From NCBI GenBank assembly GCA_022710165.1, contig JAKLHL010000091.1, forward strand, positions 1-6,044: a stretch of 6,044 bases of DNA, written 5' to 3'. Below are positions 1-5,059 of this stretch, piece by piece. The position numbers and the translations under genes were made by a program. The stretch comes from Bdellovibrionales bacterium. GTDB lineage: Bacteria > Bdellovibrionota > JAFGOL01. The notes beneath the pieces are model-generated. The model saw nothing but the letters and a program-made list of their open reading frames with translations, was not told the origin of the DNA and did not search any database. Each line of letters begins with the position of its first letter. Positions within the stretch are counted from its first letter, which is position 1.

Positions 1-231
1 TCTTGCAAGTGCAGTGGAATAATCAAGTCCTGCACCGAGAGAGAGGTCATTAAAGAAAGCATCTTCATCGTCGTATATGGAAAAATACATCCCAGCACCG
101 AATTGATATCCATTTCCAGACCCTATTGTTGAGTATCCTATCCTTGCATAAGATCCCTTAAGGTCGAAAGTGGTTCTCTGTGCCAGCAGTATCGTCGGGA
201 GAAGAAGGGAAAATAGAAGTATCTTTTTCAT
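1..231 (-). CDS. small outer-membrane beta-barrel-like protein, N-terminal 77 residues (3' end outside window)
   Basis: The first 77 codons of a minus-strand gene are present; the rest lies left of the window. Residues 1-17 form a signal peptide (MKK, hydrophobic core ILLFSLLLPTILL, predicted cut after Ala17, LLA|Q), so the product is exported. The mature part alternates polar and hydrophobic/aromatic residues and contains GSGNG (37-41), YFSIY (49-53), an acidic turn DDED (54-57) and LGAGLD (65-70). The same landmarks occur in the same order in the gene at 302-778, so the two are tandem paralogues, probably small outer-membrane beta-barrels or related surface proteins. The ATG at 229-231 has no Shine-Dalgarno sequence, unlike its paralogue; a promoter ending 7 bases before it suggests leaderless translation. 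The exact function is not recognisable. Export is well supported; barrel topology is inferred from strand periodicity. Confidence 0.8.
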   Translation of the reverse strand, partial: MKKILLFSLLLPTILLAQRTTFDLKGSYARIGYSTIGSGNGYQFGAGMYFSIYDDEDAFFNDLSLGAGLDYSTALAR

Positions 232-237
232 TACTAG

Positions 238-265
238 ATTATACAAAAAAACCCTGCGGTGTAAA
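238..265 (-). promoter_or_regulatory. promoter for the leftmost barrel gene, overlapping the preceding terminator
   Basis: On the minus strand TTTACA (260-265, five of six matches to TTGACA) is followed by a 16-base spacer and a perfect TATAAT (238-243). Position +1 would fall at about 231, the A of the ATG, which would give a leaderless mRNA. The -35 element lies in the loop and inner stem of the terminator hairpin of the gene at 302-778. The elements are seen directly; promoter activity and the start site are inferred. Confidence 0.6.
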
Positions 266-280
266 CCGCAGGGTTTTTTA
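245..280 (-). terminator. intrinsic terminator of the barrel gene at 302-778 (symmetric, potentially two-way)
   Basis: A 9-bp GC-rich stem (252-260 with 265-273, ccctgcggt / accgcaggg) closes a four-base loop. It is flanked by an A-run on the plus strand (245-251) and a T-run (274-279), so a U-tract follows the hairpin in either direction. It lies 21 bases past the stop codon of the gene at 302-778, as expected for a Rho-independent terminator. Confidence 0.85.
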
Positions 281-301
281 TTGTTCTAATCTTCTTACAG
301 A

Positions 302-778
302 TTAAAGAGCAAAGCAGAATACTGGGCCTATTGCTATAGACCACATTGTTCCGTTTGTTAGTCTGTAGTTGAATGCGAAATCCAATCCAGCGTTTACGCC
401 TTCAGCGATTTCCATGATCCCAGCAACTGAGAACTTCATGCCAAGAGCACTGCCAGCACCGTCAGCATAGTTGTAGCCGAAGCCCAACTTAGCATAGGAA
501 TAAGGCATTTCTAATCTAGCTTCTGGTCCTACGGATATACCGTATGCCCATGAGCCAGCAGCCTTGATGTAGTTAAAATCAAGACCCAAACCTACAGAAA
601 AATCCTTCACGAAATCTTCACCTTTGTAAAGTGAATAGTAAGCAGCTGGTCCTACTACGAAACCATTACCGCTACCTTCTGTTCTTACGTAACCAAGCTT
701 CGCATCCATTGTAAAATCGCCTGCGAAAAGTGGTGTAGCAAGAAGAGCAACTACTGCTGCAACAAACAACTTTTTCAT
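302..778 (-). CDS. small outer-membrane beta-barrel-like protein (158 aa)
   Basis: A complete 158-residue protein with a clear signal peptide (residues 1-19, cut expected after LFA|G). The mature chain is glycine- and aromatic-rich with short amphipathic strands separated by turns (GSGNG 35-39, SVGLGLDF 61-68, AKLGFGYNY 96-104, AGLDFAFNY 130-138), the pattern of small eight-strand-type outer-membrane barrels. It ends in FCFAL rather than the usual terminal Phe/Trp, so the membrane insertion signal is not canonical. The start is secure: AGAGGAGG (786-793 on the complementary strand) sits 7 bases before the ATG. A consensus-like promoter lies upstream and an intrinsic terminator downstream, so it is transcribed alone. 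It is a paralogue of the truncated gene at 1-231. Specific role (porin, adhesin, structural) cannot be told from sequence. Confidence 0.85.
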   Translation of the reverse strand: MKKLFVAAVVALLATPLFAGDFTMDAKLGYVRTEGSGNGFVVGPAAYYSLYKGEDFVKDFSVGLGLDFNYIKAAGSWAYGISVGPEARLEMPYSYAKLGFGYNYADGAGSALGMKFSVAGIMEIAEGVNAGLDFAFNYRLTNGTMWSIAIGPVFCFAL

Positions 779-833
779 TTCAAATCCTCCTCTTTAATTT
801 TTAAAGCCTTTTGTTTGTAAAGCCAATGAGCAC

Positions 834-862
834 ATTATTAATGCATGTTTAAATTATGTCAA
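834..862 (-). promoter_or_regulatory. sigma70-type promoter for the barrel gene at 302-778
   Basis: The minus strand shows a perfect TTGACA (857-862), a 17-base AT-rich spacer and AATAAT (834-839, five of six matches). The start site would be near 827, giving a leader of roughly 48 bases that contains the strong ribosome-binding site and two copies of GGCTTTA. It is divergent from the tRNA promoter about 40 bases away. Confidence 0.7.
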
Positions 863-899
863 ACATAAAATTAATATAAAAATAGTAAAAATATTGGCG

Positions 900-926
900 T
901 TGACACCAGGGTAAAACTTATATAAA
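900..926 (+). promoter_or_regulatory. promoter of tRNA-Phe and the downstream small gene
   Basis: A perfect TTGACA (900-905) is followed by TATAAA (921-926) in a TATATAAA run. The 15-base spacer is shorter than the optimal 17. Transcription would start near 933, about 10 bases before the mature tRNA 5' end, leaving a short leader for RNase P to remove. Confidence 0.65.
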
Positions 927-943
927 CATGCTGCTTGCCTGGA

Positions 944-1019
944 GCCCGGGTAGCTCAGTCGGTAGAGCAGAAGACTGAAAATCTTTGTGTCGGCAGTTCA
1001 ATTCTGTCCCCGGGCACCA
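944..1019 (+). tRNA. tRNA-Phe (anticodon GAA), CCA encoded
   Basis: The cloverleaf folds completely. The acceptor stem GCCCGGG (944-950) pairs perfectly with CCCGGGC (1009-1015). The D arm is gctc (953-956) with gagc (965-968). The anticodon stem is 970-974 with 982-986, including one G-U pair; its loop is CTGAAAA with anticodon GAA at 977-979, which reads Phe codons. The T stem is 992-996 with 1004-1008 around the loop TTCAATT. The discriminator is A1016 and CCA is genomically encoded at 1017-1019, so the CCA-adding enzyme is not needed for maturation. It lies just after a strong promoter and 26 bases ahead of a small protein gene that appears co-transcribed. Confidence 0.97.
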
Positions 1020-1045
1020 GCCATAGTAAAGGAGGACATCGGATA

Positions 1046-1234
1046 ATGCAGGACAAGAACTACGACAAAAGAGTTGTAAAACGTAATATAAAAAAGGGGG
1101 TTTTTACCTCTAAAGATCATGAAAAATACCTGAAAAGCCTCGAGGACTCAGCCGGGAACTTAGAGGTACTGGACGTTTCCGACGAAGACAGCTCGAATAC
1201 CATGCCTAGCACCGAGGACTATAAGGACCAATAA
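1046..1234 (+). CDS. small charged protein of unknown function (62 aa), in tandem with tRNA-Phe
   Basis: A 62-residue cytoplasmic protein with no signal peptide, membrane segment or cysteine. The ATG at 1046 is supported by AAAGGAGG (1028-1035), 10 bases upstream. An in-frame extension upstream would translate through the tRNA and is not credible. The chain is charge-segregated: residues 1-30 are basic (DKRVVKRNIKKG, then KDHEKYLKSL), while residues 31-62 are acidic and Ser/Asp/Glu-rich and probably disordered. The basic half resembles short uncharacterised proteins with a KRVV..N..KG..... YEKYLxSL pattern that I recall from deltaproteobacterial-type genomes; this is from memory and unverified. 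The gene starts 26 bases after the tRNA CCA and ends before a strong terminator, so it is probably released from a tRNA-mRNA transcript by tRNA 3' processing. No function is assigned. Confidence 0.8.
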   Translation: MQDKNYDKRVVKRNIKKGVFTSKDHEKYLKSLEDSAGNLEVLDVSDEDSSNTMPSTEDYKDQ

Positions 1235-1256
1235 GCTTTTATAGAGGATAAAAATA

Positions 1257-1292
1257 AAAGAGCCGAGAGGAAAACCTCTCGGCTCTTTGTTT
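1257..1292. terminator. two-way intrinsic terminator between convergent genes
   Basis: A perfect 14-bp stem (1257-1270 with 1275-1288, core gagccgagagg) closes an AAAA loop. T-rich tails follow on both strands (TTTGTTTAT rightward; TTTTATTTTTATCC leftward). It ends both the tRNA-Phe/small-protein unit and the convergent envelope gene at 1312-2550. A second small inverted repeat, GGCTT-TT-AAGCC (1297-1308), lies between it and the envelope gene's stop codon. Confidence 0.92.
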
Positions 1293-1311
1293 ATAAGGCT
1301 TTTAAGCCGTC

Positions 1312-2550
1312 TTATATAGCGTAGCTTACCTTGAAAGCGATCGAAGTATCAGATGTTGAAACAGAAGGATCTGTGCTGAACAGTTTGAACTCAGACAAAG
1401 ATGTGCTGGTCTTGAAGAGAGCCTGTACAGAGAACCTATTGCTTACTTTCACTATTACCTTTGGGAAACATATTTCAAGAGTGTTCACCCAAGAAGCAGG
1501 TGTAATGGTAACAAGTGATCCACCGCTGGTGAGAGCGTTGTCTGCATGTGTCTTTGTTGATTTAACATCGGCATATGCTTCCAAAGTAACGTCTTCCATT
1601 AACTTGTAGTTGAATACTGATTTCAGACCGAACCTGTAGTTGTTGTTTGGGTTCAATTTTTCGAAATCATCGTCGCCAAGTGTGTACTTGTTTGCATCAG
1701 TTATACTGCCTGTAGGAGCAGACGTTGCATTCTTGTTTATGTACCATGTGAATGCAGGCTGGAATCCTATAGAACCTTTACTATCATTAAAAGACCTTGC
1801 GAACTTTAATCTAAGTCTTACGTTACCAAGCTGTCCAGCGTCCCTTGTAGACTTTGTTGTTGCTATATAGGTGTTTATATCACCGTCAAGAGTGTTCAAT
1901 TTATCTTCGCTCTGGAAGATCTTTGCATAGTTGAACATTAAAAGAAGGTCTACGAATGAAAAGTTGGTGGTAGGTGCGTTCGTTGTTGTTGTCCAGTTCC
2001 ATACGAATTCCTGTTCAACGCCTAAAGACATATGATCAGTTGCCTGATAGTTCAAGTCAAAGTCCAAAGTGTTAGTTAAAGGAGTAGCTGTTTTGAAGCT
2101 CTTGTTCACTTCGTTAGCTATTTCAAAACTCCACTTGTTAGCATCATCAGATACGGTGTCCTTTGCAACTACGGTCTGTGCTGTAGGAGCAGGAACTGCT
2201 GTCTGTGTCTGAGGAGCAAGAACTGCTGTGTCAGCAGGTTTTTCCTCTGTCCTTGCAGCAGCAAGAAGAGCAGCTTTCCTTAAAGACTGTATCTCGTATT
2301 TAAGTTCTTCGTTCTGTCTTGCTATATCTCTAAGAGCGATAGCCCTTTCTCTTGCTTTCTTCTGAGCAAGGGTCTCTTTCTTTTTTGCTTTCTTTTTATT
2401 AGCTGCTACTCTTTTAGCCTTTGCCTGCGCTCTAGCTGCTTCGTCACAACTAACGACCTTGTTGTTTGAGTCGTAGCATTTTACTTTGTAGAATGGAGCC
2501 GCTTGAAGAGAGAAACTTGCGGCCAACACAAGGACCAATAACTTTTTCAT
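1312..2550 (-). CDS. envelope protein: signal peptide, Lys/Ala-rich coiled region, Pro/Thr linker, C-terminal beta-strand-rich (barrel-like) domain (412 aa)
   Basis: The signal peptide is residues 1-17/18 (hydrophobic LLVLVLAASFSL, cut near LQA|A). Mature N-terminus: a short segment with Cys25 and Cys35, which could form a disulfide in the periplasm. Residues 36-103 are lysine-, arginine- and alanine-rich and predicted helical (AKAKRVAANKKKAKKKE, then a heptad-like QNEELKYEIQSLRKAALLAA at about 79-98). Residues 104-135 are a Pro/Thr/Ala/Val linker. From about 140 to the end, repeated amphipathic strands with polar loops (LNTLDFDLNYQ, VRLRLKFARSF, VTLEAYADVKS, TSIAFKVSYAI) look like a 12- or more-stranded outer-membrane barrel. 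The start is secure: AGGAGG (2557-2562, complementary strand) is 6 bases before the ATG. The basic helix could reach peptidoglycan, by analogy with barrels having periplasmic coiled coils; this is inference. The family is not recognised. No convincing promoter is visible in the AT-rich stretch upstream. Confidence 0.82.
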   Translation of the reverse strand: MKKLLVLVLAASFSLQAAPFYKVKCYDSNNKVVSCDEAARAQAKAKRVAANKKKAKKKETLAQKKARERAIALRDIARQNEELKYEIQSLRKAALLAAARTEEKPADTAVLAPQTQTAVPAPTAQTVVAKDTVSDDANKWSFEIANEVNKSFKTATPLTNTLDFDLNYQATDHMSLGVEQEFVWNWTTTTNAPTTNFSFVDLLLMFNYAKIFQSEDKLNTLDGDINTYIATTKSTRDAGQLGNVRLRLKFARSFNDSKGSIGFQPAFTWYINKNATSAPTGSITDANKYTLGDDDFEKLNPNNNYRFGLKSVFNYKLMEDVTLEAYADVKSTKTHADNALTSGGSLVTITPASWVNTLEICFPKVIVKVSNRFSVQALFKTSTSLSEFKLFSTDPSVSTSDTSIAFKVSYAI

Positions 2551-2650
2551 ATTAAGCCTCCTAAATAGCTTTCTTGCCCTTTATTTATGCAATGTACATG
2601 CCAAGAGGGTCTAAAAGGCATATATATTAATAAAATCAATATCTTAACCT

Positions 2651-2690
2651 AAAAAACAAGCCCAGGTGTATGGCCTTTGGACAGTCTTTT
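2651..2690 (-). terminator. possible imperfect terminator after the histidine kinase gene
   Basis: On the minus strand an imperfect hairpin (CCAAAGG with CCTGGG, one mismatch and one bulge) is followed by CTTGTTTTTT (2660-2651). On the plus strand the same hairpin is followed, six bases later, by TTTTTT. The stem is weak, so termination is uncertain, but this is the best candidate between the kinase gene and the envelope gene. Confidence 0.35.
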
Positions 2691-2701
2691 TTATGTATGG
2701 G

Positions 2702-2718
2702 TGTAAAAAAATTTTACA
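2702..2718. repeat. AT-rich inverted repeat just downstream of the kinase stop codon
   Basis: A perfect 7-bp inverted repeat, tgtaaaa-aaa-ttttaca, starts 11 bases past the kinase stop codon. It is too AT-rich for a strong hairpin and no U-tract follows on the minus strand, so it may contribute weakly to termination or mRNA 3' stability, or be chance in AT-rich DNA. Confidence 0.4.
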
Positions 2719-2729
2719 AAAACTGTATA

Positions 2730-4190
2730 TTAAAACAACCCGGAATTGGCCTTATCAATGGTACTAGTACCATTTACTGGCAAAGATACAAGCACTGTGG
2801 TCCCCTGGTCCTCCTGGCTTTCAAAGCTGATGGTCCCGTTATGGGCCAGTATGATTGAATTTGCGGTACTAAGCCCAAGGCCGGTGCCTTCACCCGCCTT
2901 TTTGGTGGTGAAGAAAGGTTCGGTAAGCCGTTTTAGGTTATCTTTTTTGACCCCTATCCCATTATCTTTGACCCTTATGTTCAAATTCCCGTCTATTTCG
3001 AATGTGTGTATCTGGATAAAGCCCTCTTCATCCTTAAGTCCTTTGGCTTTTATTGCCTGGGCGGAGTTCATGATCAGGTTTAGCATAACCTGGGATATTC
3101 TAGATGGTGAGCAGAGCAGTTTATTCCTGTGCTCATACTTTTCCTCAACCTTTATTGTGCCCTTATGCATGCTCTTGGTTATACGCAGGGTGTTCTTGAT
3201 TATCTCGCTTATCTCTGTCGGTGTTTTGCTGTTATCACCTGGATGGGCAATATAATTTATGTCCTCAACTATCTTTTTTACCCTCATAAGGCCTTCTTCG
3301 GTCTCGTCTATCAATTGAGGGATGTCCTTTACTATGTCCTCGCTGTTAGGGCTGGACTTTAAAGCCTCGGTGTATTTTTTAAGCGTTTTAAAGTTGCTGA
3401 TTATAAAGCTCAGCGGGTTGTTTATCTCGTGGGCTATCCCTATGGATAGACCTCCCAATGTCGCCAGCTTCTCGCTTTGTATCTTTTCATTTATACTGGC
3501 CTCAAGCTTCTTGTAGGCTTTTTCTAACTCGCTGTTCTTCTTTTCAAGGTCCTGGTTCTTTTTCTCTATCATCTTTTTTGTCTTTTCCAGGCCATGAATG
3601 ATCTCTTCCAGTAGCTTAGGAGAGAATTTTTTATAATCATTTGCCGTATCAAAGAAGCAGGGGTCCTCGCTAAAGTTTATCCTTAGGCTCTCGTCCCTCA
3701 TCCTTACTGCAGAAAGATCATCTCCTCCCCACAGTCTTGGAAGTGATATGATAGCGCCTGTTATGAACTCACTTGCGTTCTTGTATTCATTAACACCAGT
3801 TACCGACTTCACTGTTATGGAGGTCTCGTCTGAGCCTATGACCTTTAGAGCCTGATATCTCAAAAAATAGGCGAGGAATCTGTCAAAATGCATGAGTATT
3901 GGCTTGGCGCTGCCAATGGCCTTTATTACGTTCTCAATATCACCCCAGCTGTTCTTTGAGGTGCTTTCTGAACCTATCTCAAAAGCAACAGGATGTTTTG
4001 AAGATTCTATCTCTATTTTTGATATTACGTCGTTAAAGAACTCCACGCTCACCCAGTTGTAAGAGTCCTCCAGCCACTCATAACTGTAGCCGTGTCTCGT
4101 TATCAGGTCCTCAAGATCTATGCCTTTTATTGAGGCATGGTCAAGGCAGGCTCTGATCATTCTACAACTTACGGTATCATTCTTTGCCAT
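2730..4190 (-). CDS. cytoplasmic sensor histidine kinase with helical N-terminal input domain (486 aa)
   Basis: A complete kinase without transmembrane segments. Residues 1-200 form the input region; its layout (short helices, W46, a helix ending in AFEIGSES 69-76, then GDIENVIKAIGSAKPIL and a strand pair around ITVKS) recalls the helical N-terminal domain of some AraC-type regulators, a weak resemblance. Residues 200-240 are a coiled coil rich in Lys/Glu/Asn. The HisKA H-box is IAHEINNPLSFI with phospho-acceptor His254. The HATPase domain has an N-box (NLIMNSAQAI, Asn375), a G1 box (DNGIG, Asp409), an F-box (EPFFTT 424-429) and a G2 box (GEGTGLGLS 433-441), so ATP binding and autophosphorylation look intact. 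It lacks a receiver domain; its partner is not in the window. The ATG is the only possible start, because an in-frame TGA lies 12 codons upstream with no other start codon between. No Shine-Dalgarno sequence precedes it. It is divergent from the gene at 4268. Confidence 0.92.
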   Translation of the reverse strand: MAKNDTVSCRMIRACLDHASIKGIDLEDLITRHGYSYEWLEDSYNWVSVEFFNDVISKIEIESSKHPVAFEIGSESTSKNSWGDIENVIKAIGSAKPILMHFDRFLAYFLRYQALKVIGSDETSITVKSVTGVNEYKNASEFITGAIISLPRLWGGDDLSAVRMRDESLRINFSEDPCFFDTANDYKKFSPKLLEEIIHGLEKTKKMIEKKNQDLEKKNSELEKAYKKLEASINEKIQSEKLATLGGLSIGIAHEINNPLSFIISNFKTLKKYTEALKSSPNSEDIVKDIPQLIDETEEGLMRVKKIVEDINYIAHPGDNSKTPTEISEIIKNTLRITKSMHKGTIKVEEKYEHRNKLLCSPSRISQVMLNLIMNSAQAIKAKGLKDEEGFIQIHTFEIDGNLNIRVKDNGIGVKKDNLKRLTEPFFTTKKAGEGTGLGLSTANSIILAHNGTISFESQEDQGTTVLVSLPVNGTSTIDKANSGLF

Positions 4191-4198
4191 ATAGACGG

Positions 4199-4227
4199 CT
4201 TTTACACTTTGCTGGCAAGCTTTTCAA
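4199..4227 (-). promoter_or_regulatory. weak candidate promoter for the histidine kinase gene
   Basis: On the minus strand TTGAAA (4222-4227) and TAAAAG (4199-4204) are separated by 17 bases. The start site would be at about 4192, two bases before the ATG, which would match the absence of a ribosome-binding site. Both hexamers are imperfect, so this is only a candidate. Confidence 0.25.
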
Positions 4228-4267
4228 GTGACTTTTTAAACTGCTTATGCTTAACTTTCAGACAGTT

Positions 4268-5059
4268 ATGGACTGCCTTAAACTCCACGAATGCGAATTG
4301 TGTGAAAGATCGTTCGTATGCGAGTATGATAAGTACCTTCATAATTCATGGGTAAGAAAGGCCAGGCTCGATATGATAAGAAAGGTCATCCTGGTTAACA
4401 GCGTTAAGGGAGGCCTTGGAACAACGGCCTTTGCCACTGCTTTTGCTGCAGATATAAGCAAAAAAGGCATAAAGACAGCGCTCTTAGAGACATCTTTCTT
4501 TTCAACGCTCCCAGATTACCTTAGCAATGATGCTTCCAAGGGACTTGAGATAACGAGAGAGGGTATATTGCCGCCGATGTCGGCTTTTGGTTTTTCCTAT
4601 CTATCGCCGGCCCTTTTTATGCAGAAAGAAAGGCGTCCTGTTTTTTGGGATGCTGAAGCTGTACTAAAATTCATCAGGAAAATGGTAGTTAATACGAACT
4701 GGGGGGATATCAATATACTTGTAATGGACGTGTCCTCTTGCCAGACAGGTCTTTTGAAAGAGATAAAGGCCTTTTTTGGAGAAAAGATGTCAAATGCAGT
4801 GGTCCTGGTGGACTTTAAGGACCCGTCGTCAACACAAGCTGAGGCCCATATTGAGCATATAAAAACAGTGTCAAAGTCTGTTATAGTTGTAAAGTCCCCT
4901 TCGCACGATATAAAGGTCAAGGACAAACTTAGGTCTTTGCCTTTCGTTGAGACCTTGTTCTCTGCGGGGACAAAACCGTCAGACGTTATTACGAGCATAA
5001 TGGAGCCTTACGCTCCCGTGCTTGAAGAGGTGAGCAAGAATTGTCTATCAATGTTCTAA
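4268..5059 (+). CDS. MinD/Mrp/Nbp35-like P-loop protein with N-terminal Cys cluster and degenerate ATPase motifs (263 aa)
   Basis: Residues 1-18 hold four cysteines (C3-x5-C9-x2-C12-x5-C18), resembling the N-terminal [4Fe-4S] motif of Nbp35-type proteins, whose last part is also C-x2-C-x5-C. The linker RKARLDMIRKVILVNS then matches the run-in to the Mrp/Nbp35 P-loop. The P-loop is KGGLGTT (47-53): the signature lysine (K47) is kept but the usual GK lysine is Thr52. The switch I aspartates (normally DxD) are ETS. RRPVFW (122-127), NWGDINILVMD (144-154) and the Walker B Asp154 are Mrp-like, but PPGTGD is replaced by SSCQTG and the C-terminal CxxC is absent. It is therefore probably a nucleotide-binding or pseudo-ATPase Fe-S/regulatory protein rather than a working Fe-S carrier; CpaE/TadZ-type proteins with GT-type P-loops are the alternative. 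The start is uncertain: ATG 4247 is possible, while ATG 4373 would delete the Cys cluster. No clear ribosome-binding site exists at 4247 or 4268. The stop overlaps the next gene. Confidence 0.8.
   Translation: MDCLKLHECELCERSFVCEYDKYLHNSWVRKARLDMIRKVILVNSVKGGLGTTAFATAFAADISKKGIKTALLETSFFSTLPDYLSNDASKGLEITREGILPPMSAFGFSYLSPALFMQKERRPVFWDAEAVLKFIRKMVVNTNWGDINILVMDVSSCQTGLLKEIKAFFGEKMSNAVVLVDFKDPSSTQAEAHIEHIKTVSKSVIVVKSPSHDIKVKDKLRSLPFVETLFSAGTKPSDVITSIMEPYAPVLEEVSKNCLSMF
5027..5043 (+). promoter_or_regulatory. ribosome-binding site and TTG start of the receiver-GAF-PAS gene
   Basis: GAGGTGA (5027-5033), seven matches to the anti-Shine-Dalgarno complement, lies 7 bases before TTG (5041-5043), inside the end of the preceding gene. 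In this frame a TGA stands at 5023-5025 and no ATG occurs before the conserved first beta strand, so this TTG is the only plausible start. Confidence 0.85.

Noticed and set aside
944..1019. tRNA gene as an integration (att) site for a mobile element
   Set aside because: No repeat of the tRNA 3' end, integrase or foreign-looking genes follow; the downstream gene appears part of the tRNA unit.
935..1045. In-frame upstream extension of the 62-residue gene (about 37 more residues)
   Set aside because: It translates the tRNA-Phe sequence; the ARVAQSVEQ...SSILSPG string is the typical artefact of reading a tRNA as protein. The ribosome-binding site at 1028-1035 points to ATG 1046.
1331..1870. Plus-strand open frames of 92 and 76 codons opposite the 412-residue envelope gene
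   Set aside because: They lie antisense to a gene with a signal peptide, strong ribosome-binding site and coherent strand pattern, and have no ribosome-binding site or recognisable domain.
2551..2729. CRISPR array, riboswitch or small RNA in the gap between envelope and kinase genes
   Set aside because: There is no regular repeat or strong conserved fold, only AT-rich DNA, a short ATGTACAT palindrome (about 2593-2600) and weak hairpins.
2670..3516. Plus-strand open frames opposite the histidine kinase gene
   Set aside because: The minus strand encodes all the canonical kinase boxes here; the plus-strand translations are low-complexity hydrophobic strings with no translation signals.
4137..4355. 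72-codon plus-strand frame across the divergent intergenic region
   Set aside because: It overlaps the kinase N-terminus and the Cys-cluster coding frame, and has no ribosome-binding site or domain.
4597..4998. 133-codon minus-strand frame opposite the Mrp-like gene
   Set aside because: It is antisense to recognisable Mrp-like motifs and has no supporting signals.
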